Positions 35,488 to 44,612 of a DNA stretch of 64,000 nucleotides are shown here, in pieces (the first letter of the stretch is position 1; each line of letters opens with the position of its first letter). The notes beneath the pieces were generated by a model that saw only the letters and a program-made list of their open reading frames with translations, was not told the DNA's origin and ran no database searches. A program made the translations under genes and the position numbers. Location of the stretch: NCBI RefSeq assembly GCF_039631295.1, contig NZ_JBDIVE010000003.1, positions 186,001 to 250,000 on the forward strand, written 5' to 3'. Origin of the DNA: Viridibacterium sediminicola (GTDB lineage Bacteria; Pseudomonadota; Gammaproteobacteria; Burkholderiales; Rhodocyclaceae).

Positions 35488-36423
35488 ATGGTCAAGCGTG
35501 TCGAAGTAGCCGCAGGTGTGCTGACGCGGGAAGATGGTTCTTTCCTGCTCGGTCAGCGTGGCGGCGAGACTTTTTATGCGGGTTACTGGGAGTTTCCGGG
35601 CGGCAAGGTCGAAGCCGGCGAGACGCCGCGCGAAGCCTTGCTGCGCGAATTGGCCGAGGAGCTCGGCATCGTTGCCGACGAAGCCTGGCCCTGGCTGGTG
35701 CGCGAGCATCTGTATGAGCACGCCCATGTGCGTCTGCATTTCTTTGAAGTGCCACATTTCCAGGGCGAGCTGCAGCCGCATGTGCATGCCGATCTGCGCT
35801 GGCAGCGCGCCGATGCGCTCGACGCTGCGCCGATGCTGCCGGCCAATGGCCCGATCCTCAAGGCCCTGCGTCTGCCACGCCAGATGGCGCTGACCCATGC
35901 TGGCGAGATCGGCATTGCGGCGCAGCTGGCGGCGCTGGACAAGGCGCTGGCCGCGGGTCTGCGTGCCGTGCAGGTGCGTGAGCCGCAGCTGGATGCCGCG
36001 GCGTGCGATGCCTTTGCCAGCCAGGTGCTGCAGCGCTGCCGTGCGCATGGCGCGCTGGCCTTGCTCAATGGCGAGCCGGCACGGGCGGTGGCGCTGGGCA
36101 TGGACGGCGTGCATCTGCCCTCGCGCCTGCTTGCCGGCTTGCGCGAGCGGCCGCCGCTCGAATGGGTTGGCGCTTCCTGCCATACGGTGGCCGAGCTGCA
36201 ACAGGCCAGCGCGCTGGGGCTCGATTACGCGGTGCTTGGCGCGGTCAAGGCGACCGCCAGCCACCCCGGTCAGCCGGCCCTGGGCTGGCAGCAGTTTCAC
36301 GCCATGACCCGCGACCTGTCGCTGCCGGTGCTGGCCATCGGAGGCCTGGGTGTCGCCGATATGGCTGATGCACGGCGCGCCGGTGCACACGGCATCGCCA
36401 GCATCCGGGCGGCCTGGGCATGA
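35488..36423 (+). CDS. Nudix hydrolase fused to thiamine-phosphate-synthase-like domain
   Basis: 311 residues with two domains. The N-terminal Nudix (MutT-like) domain has the full box GGKVEAGETPREALLRELAEELG at about 38-60, which would hydrolyse oxidised nucleotides such as 8-oxo-dGTP. The C-terminal half (about 135-311) is a ThiE-like TIM barrel with GMDGVHLPSRLL, GASCHTVAELQQA, DYAVLGAVKATASHPGQPALGW and AIGGLG. The fusion is common in beta- and gammaproteobacteria. ATG 35488 is preferred over TTG 35482. Its stop overlaps xerC. Confidence 0.92.
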   Translation: MVKRVEVAAGVLTREDGSFLLGQRGGETFYAGYWEFPGGKVEAGETPREALLRELAEELGIVADEAWPWLVREHLYEHAHVRLHFFEVPHFQGELQPHVHADLRWQRADALDAAPMLPANGPILKALRLPRQMALTHAGEIGIAAQLAALDKALAAGLRAVQVREPQLDAAACDAFASQVLQRCRAHGALALLNGEPARAVALGMDGVHLPSRLLAGLRERPPLEWVGASCHTVAELQQASALGLDYAVLGAVKATASHPGQPALGWQQFHAMTRDLSLPVLAIGGLGVADMADARRAGAHGIASIRAAWA

Positions 36424-37322
36424 CAGCCACGGCGCCCGGCCTGCCGCAGGAGGCCGAGGCCTATCTGCAGTATCTGGCCGGGCAGCGGCGCGCCAGTGCG
36501 CACACTTTGCAGGCTTACCGCCACGAACTCTCGCGGCTGCACGAGCTGGCGGCGGGCCGCGACCTGCTCTCGCTCAGCGCGCATGACATCCGCCGCTTTG
36601 TCGCCAAGCTGCATGCCGGCGGCTTGCAGGCACGCTCGCTGGCGCGCGCGCTGTCAGCCTGGCGTGGGCTGTTCCGCTGGCTGCTGCGCGCCGGCCGGCT
36701 CGATGCCAATCCAGCGCAGGGCGTGCGCCCGCCGCGGGCCAGCAAGCCCTTGCCGCGCGCCTTGTCGCCCGACCAGGCGGCCGCGCTGCTCGACGGCAAG
36801 CCGGACGACATTCTCGAAGTGCGCGATCTGGCCATGTTCGAGCTGTTCTATTCCTCCGGGCTGCGGCTGGCCGAGCTGGCAGGTTTGGATCTGAGCGGTG
36901 ACTTCAGTGTTGCCGATGGCGAAGTCACGGTGTTCGGCAAACGCTCGAAGACGCGCCGTGTGCCGGTCGGCAGTCAGGCGCGTGAGGCGCTGGCCGCCTG
37001 GCTGGCTGTGCGCCCGCAGCTGGCGAGTCAGGGCGAGACAGCGCTATTCGTCGGCCAGCGCGGCGCGCGGCTGTCGATGGGCATGATCCGCAATCGCCTG
37101 GACCGCTGGGCGCAGCTGCGCGGCCTGCCGGTGCATGTGCATCCGCACATGCTGCGCCACAGTTTCGCCAGCCATGTGTTGCAGTCTTCGGGCGACCTGC
37201 GCGCGGTGCAGGAGCTGCTCGGCCATGCCAGCATCAGCTCGACGCAGATCTACACCCATCTGGACTTCCAGCATCTGGCCAAGGTCTATGACGCGGCCCA
37301 CCCGCGTGCCAAGAAGGGCTGA
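36420..37322 (+). CDS. xerC: Site-specific tyrosine recombinase XerC
   Basis: 300 residues. XerC with XerD resolves chromosome dimers at dif. The N-terminal SAM-like domain begins EAYLQYLAGQRRAS; the catalytic residues follow the family: Arg in SSGLRLAELAGL, Lys in KRSKTRRVPV, H243-ML-R246, H269 in LLGHASI, and nucleophile Y278 in QIYTHL. These positions run three ahead of those in E. coli XerC. Its ATG overlaps the stop of the Nudix-ThiE gene by four bases. In many proteobacteria it follows dapF and DUF484, but here those lie 6 kb away. Confidence 0.95.
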   Translation: MTATAPGLPQEAEAYLQYLAGQRRASAHTLQAYRHELSRLHELAAGRDLLSLSAHDIRRFVAKLHAGGLQARSLARALSAWRGLFRWLLRAGRLDANPAQGVRPPRASKPLPRALSPDQAAALLDGKPDDILEVRDLAMFELFYSSGLRLAELAGLDLSGDFSVADGEVTVFGKRSKTRRVPVGSQAREALAAWLAVRPQLASQGETALFVGQRGARLSMGMIRNRLDRWAQLRGLPVHVHPHMLRHSFASHVLQSSGDLRAVQELLGHASISSTQIYTHLDFQHLAKVYDAAHPRAKKG

Positions 37323-37382
37323 CGGGCGTCATTCGGAATCTACGCATTGCCCGCCGCCGTACCCTGCCTTTAGGCTGAGCGC

Positions 37383-38276
37383 ATGGATACCTTTCTGCTC
37401 CTGCTGCCGGACTTTGCGCTGATCCTGCTCGGTTATGTCTTGCGGCGCCAGGCCGGTTTCGAAGAGGGCTTCTGGCAGGGGCTTGAAAAGCTGGTCTACT
37501 ACGTACTCTTCCCGGCGCTGTTGTTCTACGCCGTGGCGCGCACCCATATCGATCTGGCGAGCATGGCGCCGCTGTTCCTCTGTGGTCTGTTGTGCATGCT
37601 TGGCGGCTTGCTGGCCGGCTGGCTGATCCAGCCGCTGGCCGGGCTCGATGGCCTGAGCTTCGCCTCGCGCCTGCAGTGCGCCTTCCGCTTCAACAGTTAT
37701 ATCGCCATCGCGGTGGCCGGCAAAATGTATGGTGCGCAGGGCATCTCGATGATGGGCGGCCTGGTCGGCGCGATGGTGCCGTTCGCCAACTTCGCCGCCG
37801 TCAGCCTGCTGGTGCGCCAGGGCGAGGGCCGCATCTGGCGTGAGCTGCTGCGCAATCCGCTGATCTTCGCCACGCTGGCCGGCATTGCCTTCAATCTGGC
37901 CAATCTGCATCTGCCGGTGCCGCTCGGCCAGTTCCTCGGGCGCCTCTCTGATGCCTCGGTGGCGCTGGGCTTGCTGGCGGTCGGCGCCGCCTTGCAAGGC
38001 GGCAGCCCCGGTGGGCATTGGCTGGGCGCGGGCTGGCTGTTGCTGGTCAAGCTGGCCTTGATGCCGATCCTGGCCTGGCTGCTCGCCGGCTGGCTGGGCT
38101 TGAGTGGTCTGGCGCGCGATGTCGCCGTGCTGTTCGCTGCGCTGCCGACAGCTTCTTCGGCCTACATCCTCACCACGCGCATGGGCGGCGATGGCGCGGG
38201 CGTGGCCTGGCTGATCTCGGCCACCACCTTGCTGTCGATGTTCAGCATGAGTCTCTGGCTGGCCTGGCTGCGCTGA
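37383..38276 (+). CDS. AEC-family (auxin efflux carrier-like) transporter
   Basis: 297 residues, ten hydrophobic segments. Typical segments are LVYYVLFPALLFYAVAR near 36-52, QCAFRFNSYIAIAVAGKMYG near 98-118 and AALPTASSAYILTTRMGGDG near 255-275. It is related to but distinct from the AEC protein at 11139. The substrate is unknown. It follows xerC after 60 bases and is transcribed with the same block. Confidence 0.9.
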   Translation: MDTFLLLLPDFALILLGYVLRRQAGFEEGFWQGLEKLVYYVLFPALLFYAVARTHIDLASMAPLFLCGLLCMLGGLLAGWLIQPLAGLDGLSFASRLQCAFRFNSYIAIAVAGKMYGAQGISMMGGLVGAMVPFANFAAVSLLVRQGEGRIWRELLRNPLIFATLAGIAFNLANLHLPVPLGQFLGRLSDASVALGLLAVGAALQGGSPGGHWLGAGWLLLVKLALMPILAWLLAGWLGLSGLARDVAVLFAALPTASSAYILTTRMGGDGAGVAWLISATTLLSMFSMSLWLAWLR

Positions 38277-38281
38277 GCGCT

Positions 38282-39079
38282 TCAGCCATGCGCCTTGAGC
38301 CAGTCCAGCCACTGGCTATGCAAGCTGGCATTGGCGCCGAGCACCACCACCTGCTTGCCGATCGGTTCCGATTTGACCGGCTGGCCCGCCAGATCGCTGG
38401 CACAGCCACCCGCTTCGGCGAGGATCAGGCGGCCGGCGGCGAAGTCCCAGATCGCCTGGCCGCCATGGATGTACACATCGAGCCGGCCGGCCGCGACGAA
38501 ACACCATTCAAGCGCGCTGGAGCCGAAATTGCGCTGCGAGTAATACGGCTTTTCGCGTACCAGGGCGGTGAGCAGGGTGTCGGGCAGGCGCTTCAGATCG
38601 ATGCCGGCCACCGCACTGGAGAGGCTGCGCGCCGGCTGGCGCAGCGGCAGCGGCGTGCCGTTGAGCCAGGCACCATGGCCTTTGCTGGCGTAGAAAGCTT
38701 CGTCGGTGATCGGGTTGTAGACCACGCCGTACTGCGGCTCGCCGCCGACCAGCCAAGCCACCGAGATGGCGAAGAAGGGAATGCCGTTGGCAAAATTGGT
38801 GGTGCCGTCGATGGGGTCGATGCACCACAGACCCTCGGCGCCGTCCTGCCAGCAGCTGCGGTGCTGGCGCGGGCTCATTTCCTCGCCGATGAAGGGTGAC
38901 ACTTGCAGCTCGGGCAGGCGCTCGATCAGCGCTTTCTGACAGGCCAGATCGACTTGCGTGACAGAGCTGCCGTCACTCTTGTGCTGGCGCACCGACTTCA
39001 TGAAGCGGGGCAGCACCGTCTGGCGGGCAACATCGCGCACGATGGATTCGAGCGCGCGGGCATGGTTGAGGCTGGGCAT
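38282..39079 (-). CDS. Inositol monophosphatase family protein (SuhB-like)
   Basis: 265 residues, Mg2+-dependent phosphatase of the FIG superfamily. Metal site motifs: FIGEE (about 66-70), WCIDPIDGTTNFANG (about 85-99) and the late AIWDFAAGRLIL. Such enzymes dephosphorylate inositol-1-phosphate; SuhB also regulates ribosome assembly in E. coli. The ATG at 39079 fits the family's N-terminus (NHARALESIVRDVARQ). It is convergent with the AEC gene and divergent from rsmE. Confidence 0.9.
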   Translation of the reverse strand: MPSLNHARALESIVRDVARQTVLPRFMKSVRQHKSDGSSVTQVDLACQKALIERLPELQVSPFIGEEMSPRQHRSCWQDGAEGLWCIDPIDGTTNFANGIPFFAISVAWLVGGEPQYGVVYNPITDEAFYASKGHGAWLNGTPLPLRQPARSLSSAVAGIDLKRLPDTLLTALVREKPYYSQRNFGSSALEWCFVAAGRLDVYIHGGQAIWDFAAGRLILAEAGGCASDLAGQPVKSEPIGKQVVVLGANASLHSQWLDWLKAHG

Positions 39080-39258
39080 GGCGTGAACCTTGTCGGGCCT
39101 GTTCGCAACGCACAATGCCGCGCTCGTGAACACGCCCCGTGCAAAAAGCTGGAAAATGCCGTCTGGCAGTCTCCAGACCCCGGAAAACGGGTCTCCTGCA
39201 GCAGGCACCCGCTTTGTTTATTTGCGGTGTGCTGCATACGAAACTTGAGCATAACACC

Positions 39259-39984
39259 ATGACTCCTCGCTTTTACTGCCCGCAAACCTTGCAGCTTGAT
39301 AGTCCCTTTGTGCTGCCCGCCGAGCAGGCCCACCACGCGCGCCAGGTGCTGCGCCTGCAGGCCGGCGACGAAGTCGTCGTTTTCAATGGCGAGGGCGGCG
39401 AATATCGCGGTCGCTTGAATATCGAGGGGCGTGAGATTGCTGTAAGTTTCACCGCTTACGATGCGGTCGAACGGCGCCCGCCGCTGGAGATTCATCTGGT
39501 GCAGGGCCTGGCCAGTGGCGACAAGATGGACTGGGTAGTGCAGAAAGCCGGCGAACTGGGCCTGTCCAGCGTCACCCCGGTGGCGGCTGAGCGCAGCGTC
39601 CTCAAGCTGGTCGGCGAACGTGCCGACAAGCGTGTGCAGCACTGGCAGCAGGTGGCGGTGGCGGCAGCCGAGCAGTGCGGCTGCAATCGACCGCTACAGG
39701 TCTTGTCCGTACACAAAAGTCTGGCGGCAGTTCTGGCGCAGGATTTTGCCGGAGAGCGCTGGTTGCTTGACCCCGATGAGGGTGTAGCCTTGTCACGCAG
39801 TGAAGCGCCGCGTGGCGCGGTGCAGATCCTGATCGGCCCGGAAGGCGGCTGGAGTCCGGCCGAGCTGGCGACAGCGCATGCAGCGGGCTGCCGGCGCGTG
39901 CAGATGGGGCCGCGCGTGCTGCGCACCGAAACCGCAGGATTGGCCGTAGCGTCAGCAATGCTGGCACTATGGGGTGATTATTGA
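39259..39984 (+). CDS. rsmE: 16S rRNA (uracil1498-N3)-methyltransferase
   Basis: 241 residues. RsmE methylates U1498 of 16S rRNA using SAM. Features are the N-terminal PUA-like domain (PAEQAHHARQVLRLQAGDEV) and the SPOUT knot with LIGPEGGWSPAEL and the final VLRTETAGLAVASAM. Start ATG 39259 gives the usual length. The downstream argA begins within 50 bases or even overlaps. Confidence 0.95.
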   Translation: MTPRFYCPQTLQLDSPFVLPAEQAHHARQVLRLQAGDEVVVFNGEGGEYRGRLNIEGREIAVSFTAYDAVERRPPLEIHLVQGLASGDKMDWVVQKAGELGLSSVTPVAAERSVLKLVGERADKRVQHWQQVAVAAAEQCGCNRPLQVLSVHKSLAAVLAQDFAGERWLLDPDEGVALSRSEAPRGAVQILIGPEGGWSPAELATAHAAGCRRVQMGPRVLRTETAGLAVASAMLALWGDY

Positions 39985-40033
39985 TTCTTTGGCGGGCGGC
40001 GAGGCGCCGGCCAGACACGAAAGCGAGTCAGCT

Positions 40034-41419
40034 GTGAGCACTAGCAGTACGGGCAACGAACCCCGGGTTTTCAACGAGCATGTGGCCGCTGCCACGCCGA
40101 TGGGCGAGGCCGATGCCATCCGCTTCGTCGAATGGGTACGCGGTGCGGCGCCGTATTTCCACGCTTTCCGTGGCAAGACCTTCGTGCTCGCCTTTGGTGG
40201 CGAAGTGGCGCAGGGCGAGCTGCTGCAGGATCTGTGTCATGACGTGAACCTGCTGGCCGCGCTGGGCGTGCGCCTGGTGCTGGTGCACGGCGGGCGGCCG
40301 CACATCGAGCAGGAACTGGCGCGGCGCGGGCTCGATTCGGTCTATCACAAGGGTTTGCGCATCACCGACGTGCGTGCGCTCGAAGCGGTCAAAGCCGGTT
40401 TCGGCATCACCCGCATCGAGATCGAAGCCTGCTTGTCGCAAGGCCTGCCCAACACGCCGATGGCGGGCGCCTACATGCGCGTGACCGGTGGCAACTTCAT
40501 CACCGCGCGGCCGATGGGCGTGGTCGATGGCATCGACTACCAATTCACGGGCTCGGTGCGCAAGGTGATTGCCGAGGAAATCATCGCCGACCTCGACCAG
40601 CAGAACGTGGTGCTGATCACGCCGCTGGGCGTCTCGCCCGCCGGCGAGATCTTCAACCTCGCCATGGAAGAGGCGGCCGAGGCGGTGGCGGTGGCCCTGC
40701 AAGCGGAAAAGCTGATCTACCTCTGCGATGCGCCGGGCCTGCTCGACGACGAAGGCCGCCTGATCGAGGCAATCACCACCGATGAGGCCGAGCGCATGTT
40801 CAATGCCGGCAAGGGCCTCACCGAAGACCTGCACCTGTTCCTGCCGCGCGCCATCCGCGCCGTGCGCAGCGGCGTGGCGCGTGCCCACTTGATCGACCGC
40901 GACAAGGACGGCGGCCTGCTGCTCGAATTCTTCACCCGTCAGGGCGTTGGCACCATGGTCACGCGCGATCCCCTGCATCGTCTGCGCGACGCCAATGCCG
41001 AGGACGTCGCCCTGCTGGTGTCGCTGATCGCGCCGCTGGAAGCCGACGGCACCCTGGTGCGCCGGCCGCGTGAATTGCTCGAAAAAGAAGTGGAACGCTT
41101 CACGCTGGCCGAGAATGATGGCGTTGTCATCGGTTGCGCCGCACTATATCCTTTCCCCGAAGAGGGCATGGCCGAAATGGCCTGTCTGGTGGTGACCGGT
41201 GATTACCGCCGCGCCGGTCTGGGCGAGCGACTGATGCAGCACATCGAGCAGCGCGCCCGCGACCAGGGCCTGGGCAAGCTCTTCGTGCTCACCACGCGTA
41301 CCGAACACTGGTTCCGCGAGCGTGGTTTTGTCGAAGTCGGGCCTGAGGCCTTGCCGGGCCGCAAACGGGATCTTTACAACTTCCAGCGTCGCTCCAAGGT
41401 GTTGATGAAATCGCTCTGA
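40034..41419 (+). CDS. argA: Amino-acid N-acetyltransferase (N-acetylglutamate synthase)
   Basis: 461 residues. First step of arginine synthesis: acetyl-CoA plus glutamate gives N-acetylglutamate. The N-terminal amino-acid-kinase-like domain has VLVHGGRPHIEQELARRG and DGIDYQFTGSVRK; the C-terminal GNAT domain has CLVVTGDYRRAGLGERLMQHIE. The kinase-like part is the arginine-sensing domain of classical ArgA. The start is uncertain: GTG 40034 (AAGCGAG upstream) is preferred, but GTG 39974, overlapping rsmE by 11 bases, is also open. Confidence 0.93.
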   Translation: MSTSSTGNEPRVFNEHVAAATPMGEADAIRFVEWVRGAAPYFHAFRGKTFVLAFGGEVAQGELLQDLCHDVNLLAALGVRLVLVHGGRPHIEQELARRGLDSVYHKGLRITDVRALEAVKAGFGITRIEIEACLSQGLPNTPMAGAYMRVTGGNFITARPMGVVDGIDYQFTGSVRKVIAEEIIADLDQQNVVLITPLGVSPAGEIFNLAMEEAAEAVAVALQAEKLIYLCDAPGLLDDEGRLIEAITTDEAERMFNAGKGLTEDLHLFLPRAIRAVRSGVARAHLIDRDKDGGLLLEFFTRQGVGTMVTRDPLHRLRDANAEDVALLVSLIAPLEADGTLVRRPRELLEKEVERFTLAENDGVVIGCAALYPFPEEGMAEMACLVVTGDYRRAGLGERLMQHIEQRARDQGLGKLFVLTTRTEHWFRERGFVEVGPEALPGRKRDLYNFQRRSKVLMKSL

Positions 41420-41448
41420 ATGCCTGAGACCGCGCATACCTGATCCTG

Positions 41449-43182
41449 ATGCCCAAATCATCCGATTCCTCGACGCCGCTTGCCAAGCCCCTGCCGCAGC
41501 GTTGGCGCATCGCCCAGCGTGCTTATGCGTTGGGCGCCGTATTGCTGATGCTGCTGTCGGTGACGACCCTGCACGGCGAGGCGGCGATGACTTCGCGCAG
41601 CTTGCTGGAGCTGCTGTGTCTGGCGATCTTGCTGGCCATCATCATCGTGCTGGCCTTCCGGCTGGCTCATCGTGCGGCCCTGGACAGGGTTGCGCAGATG
41701 CAGGCGCGGATCAGCGCTGCGCTGAAAACCCTTGAGGTACCCGACCTGCCGCACGATGGCTGGCAGGCTTTTGACGATCTGGCGGACGCCATCACCCTGT
41801 ATTGCACGCGTGCCGAGCAGCAGGTGCAGGCGCTCAGCTCGGACGTGAATTGGTACCGCCAGCTGGCCGAGGATTCCTTGGGCATCGAGGCCTATTTTTC
41901 CGGCAAGGGCCGCCTGTTGTGGCTCAACCCGGCGACCGAGCGGATCACCGGCTATTCGCTGGAGGACTGTTTTGCGGCGGGCGATATTGTTGATCTGTGG
42001 GTCTATGCCAAGGATCGGCCGCTGATGAAGGAGCTGGCGCGGCGCGGCCTGGCCGGCGAGGAGCGCGAGGAGCACGAGCTGCGCATCCAGAGTCGCGATG
42101 GCGGCTTGGGCTGGTTCTCCTGTCGCTGGCGCGTCAACCGTGACGAGACCGGCCGCATCGTCGGCCTGCGCTTTTCCGCGCAGGACATCCAGCGCCGCAA
42201 GGATGCTGAACTCAAGCTGCTTGAAACCGTGGCCGCCCTGCGCCGCACCCAGGCGCTCAAGGAGCATTACCTCAACCGCAGCAATGACGAGAAGATGCGC
42301 CTCTCCTCACTGCTCGACACGGTGGCGCAGGGCATCCTGTTCGTCGACCGCGACCGGCGCATCGTCTACATCAACCAGCCAGCGGTCGATCTGTGGCGCC
42401 TCGATTCGCGCGACAGCGTGGTCGGCACACGCGACGCCACGCTGATCGAGCAGACCTTCGGTATGCGCATCGATGAGGAGGCCTACGCCCACTACATCGA
42501 AGAAGTGATCCTGTCGCGCCAGAACAGCTTGCCGCGCGACATCGAGTTGCGCGATGGACGCATCATCCGCCACGTCTCGGCCATCGTGCCGTCCTCGGAT
42601 GGTTCGCGGCCGATTGGCCGCGTGTGGGTGTTCGAAGATGTCACCGATGCGCGCAGCGCGCAGCAACGCCTCACCGAGCTGGCCGAGCGCGACCCGCTCA
42701 CCGGGCTCTACAACCGCCGCCGCTTCATGGAAGAGATGGAACGCCATCTGGCCGATTCGGCGCGTCGCGGTGAGCAGGTCGGCCTGCTCAGCTTTGACCT
42801 CGATGGCTTCAAGTTCATCAATGACACCTATGGTCACCAGGCCGGTGACGAGGTGCTGATCCGCCTGTGTCAGGAAATCGGCAGTATTGTGCGTCGCAAC
42901 GAGCTGTTCTTCCGCCTCGGCGGTGACGAGTTTGCCATCCTGGTGGCCAGCACCGATACCGAGAGCATGGAGCAGCTGGCGCGCCGCGTGCTGAGCAAGG
43001 CGCAGGAACTGCACTTCGATTTCGGCGACGGCCGCGCCAGCATCACCCTGAGTATCGGCGTGGCCACCGCACCGGTGCACGCCACCACCCTCGATGGCCT
43101 GATCGCCGTGACCGATCGCGCCATGTACCGCGCCAAAGCGCTCGGCAAGAACCGCTGCGAAATTGCCGCGTCCTCGCTCTGA
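41449..43182 (+). CDS. Membrane PAS-PAS-GGDEF protein
   Basis: 577 residues. Two hydrophobic segments (about 22-44 and 50-72) anchor it; two PAS domains follow (about 125-255 and 285-400), linked by a coiled-coil segment (LKLLETVAALRRTQALKEHYL), and a C-terminal GGDEF domain (about 415-577) with RLGGDEF. The residues in the RxxD inhibitory position read RRNE, so the site is altered (Asp to Glu). It should make c-di-GMP. It is 29 bases after argA and may share its transcript, though the roles are unrelated. Confidence 0.93.
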   Translation: MPKSSDSSTPLAKPLPQRWRIAQRAYALGAVLLMLLSVTTLHGEAAMTSRSLLELLCLAILLAIIIVLAFRLAHRAALDRVAQMQARISAALKTLEVPDLPHDGWQAFDDLADAITLYCTRAEQQVQALSSDVNWYRQLAEDSLGIEAYFSGKGRLLWLNPATERITGYSLEDCFAAGDIVDLWVYAKDRPLMKELARRGLAGEEREEHELRIQSRDGGLGWFSCRWRVNRDETGRIVGLRFSAQDIQRRKDAELKLLETVAALRRTQALKEHYLNRSNDEKMRLSSLLDTVAQGILFVDRDRRIVYINQPAVDLWRLDSRDSVVGTRDATLIEQTFGMRIDEEAYAHYIEEVILSRQNSLPRDIELRDGRIIRHVSAIVPSSDGSRPIGRVWVFEDVTDARSAQQRLTELAERDPLTGLYNRRRFMEEMERHLADSARRGEQVGLLSFDLDGFKFINDTYGHQAGDEVLIRLCQEIGSIVRRNELFFRLGGDEFAILVASTDTESMEQLARRVLSKAQELHFDFGDGRASITLSIGVATAPVHATTLDGLIAVTDRAMYRAKALGKNRCEIAASSL

Positions 43183-43213
43183 GCGCACGCCCACCCTATT
43201 CTGTCAGGCTTGC

Positions 43214-43411
43214 ATGAGTACCAAGATCCGCACCGTCAATTGTCCCCAATGTGGCAAGAGCGTCGAATGGCGCCCGGAGAGCCGCTGGCGCCCGTTCTGC
43301 TCGGAGCGCTGCAAACTCATCGATATCGGTGCGTGGGCCTCGGAGGCCTATCGCGTGCCGGGGCCGGAACTCGATCCGGGCGAGCAGGCCGACGAGCCGC
43401 CCAAGGCTTGA
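43214..43411 (+). CDS. yacG: DNA gyrase inhibitor YacG
   Basis: 65 residues with a single zinc site: CPQCG at the start (residues about 10-13) and FCSERCK (about 29-35), then the LIDIGAWASEAYRVPG segment, all typical of YacG. It binds the GyrB C-terminus and blocks DNA binding. The true start is ATG 43214, as the longer in-frame reading begins inside the upstream gene. Confidence 0.93.
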   Translation: MSTKIRTVNCPQCGKSVEWRPESRWRPFCSERCKLIDIGAWASEAYRVPGPELDPGEQADEPPKA

Positions 43412-43417
43412 GCGCGC

Positions 43418-43882
43418 TCAGCTTGCTGTGAACTGGCGGCGGTATTTGACGAAGCCGCGCTTGGCATCCCCCGCATAGCCGGCGCGCTCGTAGAAGCGAT
43501 GCGCGGCGGGCCGCTGCTGGGCGCTGAGCAGCATGATCTTCGAGCACTGCCGTGCCGCACAGTCACGCTCGATGGCGGCCAGCAGGCGGCGTCCGATGCC
43601 CTGGCCGCGCAGGCTTTCAGCGACGACGAAGTTCTCGATCAGCGCGAAGGGCTGGCTCCCGAACATCACATCGGCGCAGATCACTTGCAGGGCGGTGGCG
43701 CAGACCTCGCCGGCGAGCTCGGCCACCCACAGTACGACATCATCGCGCGCGTGCAGGGCGCTGATCCGCTCGGGCAGCACCTTGACCGCCGGGTTGCCGG
43801 TCAGCTGCAGATAGAGCGCGGCAATCTGCGCTGCATCGGCGGCCACGGCCGGCCGCAGCACGCAGGCGCTGGTACCGGGCAT
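43418..43882 (-). CDS. GNAT-family acetyltransferase
   Basis: 154 residues. Motif A for acetyl-CoA binding is ENFVVAESLRGQGIGRRLLAAIE; motif B is KIMLLSAQQRPAAHRFYERAGYAG, and the C-terminus ends with FVKYRRQFTAS. The substrate is unknown; the family includes protein and small-molecule N-acetyltransferases. The ATG at 43882 is used since the earlier part of the longer frame is the shadow of the DUF484 gene. It lies 10 bases past the DUF484 stop on the same strand. Confidence 0.9.
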   Translation of the reverse strand: MPGTSACVLRPAVAADAAQIAALYLQLTGNPAVKVLPERISALHARDDVVLWVAELAGEVCATALQVICADVMFGSQPFALIENFVVAESLRGQGIGRRLLAAIERDCAARQCSKIMLLSAQQRPAAHRFYERAGYAGDAKRGFVKYRRQFTAS

Positions 43883-43892
43883 GGCGGCGGGC

Positions 43893-44543
43893 TCAGCCGA
43901 TGTAGCGGCGCACGGCAGCGCTGACCATGTCGCCGATGCGCTCGACGTAGAGCGTGCCCATTTCGGGGAAGAAGCGTTGCGGGTCTTCGCTGCCCAGGGC
44001 GAGCATGCCGAACACCTGGGCATCGCGGCGCAGCGGAATCAGCGCCCAGGACTTGAGGTAATCGCCAGGCTCGCCGAACCACAGCAGGATCTCGCCGGGC
44101 ACGGCCGGGCCGCAGGCCGGGCGCTGCATGTCGGCGGCGGCAAAGCGTACTTCCTCGCTGACTTCGATGAATTCCGGCAGCGGGCGCTTGAGGATGCTGT
44201 TCCAGATGCGCAGCTGCACATGCGGCACGGCGAAGTCTTCGGTGAGGTGTGAATACACCGAATGGCTCACCGACTCGAAGCTCTCGGCAATCAGCAGCGA
44301 CAGTGTGAGGCGGTGCACTTTGGCGGAGATGTTGTCGTTTTCTTCGCCGAAGCCGACCAGCTCAGCCAGCTTGCTCTGCACCTGGTTGAGCTTGTCGCGC
44401 AGCGTTGCGACCTGGCGCTCGGTGAGCGAGATGGCCTGGCCACCTAGGTTGTGCGGCACATTGATCTGCGCCAGCAGATCGGGGTTTTGCGCGAAGAAGT
44501 CGGGATTGCTTTGCAGGAAGCTGACGATGTCTTGTTCGTTCAT
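43893..44543 (-). CDS. DUF484 protein (GAF-like)
   Basis: 216 residues. An N-terminal helical part starts with MNEQDIVSFLQSNPDFFAQNPDLLAQINVPH, then a coiled coil (ISLTERQVATLRDKLNQVQSKLAELV) and a GAF-like domain (about 95-216) with DAQVFGMLALGSEDPQRFFPEMGTLYVERIGD. This is the DUF484 family, usually located between dapF and xerC in proteobacteria; its role is unknown. Here it follows dapF (69 bases) but xerC is missing. Confidence 0.9.
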   Translation of the reverse strand: MNEQDIVSFLQSNPDFFAQNPDLLAQINVPHNLGGQAISLTERQVATLRDKLNQVQSKLAELVGFGEENDNISAKVHRLTLSLLIAESFESVSHSVYSHLTEDFAVPHVQLRIWNSILKRPLPEFIEVSEEVRFAAADMQRPACGPAVPGEILLWFGEPGDYLKSWALIPLRRDAQVFGMLALGSEDPQRFFPEMGTLYVERIGDMVSAAVRRYIG

Positions 44544-44612
44544 GATGAGGGGTTCGTTTCCTGTCTGCGGATCTGTCAATGGGCGGGTTCTGCTGCGGGC
44601 ATGCGGCCGGGT

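Noticed and set aside
36420..37322. The tyrosine recombinase as a phage or integron integrase
   Set aside because: Length, residue spacing (R, K, H243, R246, H269, Y278) and the upstream Nudix-ThiE context fit chromosomal XerC. No att sites or phage genes are near.
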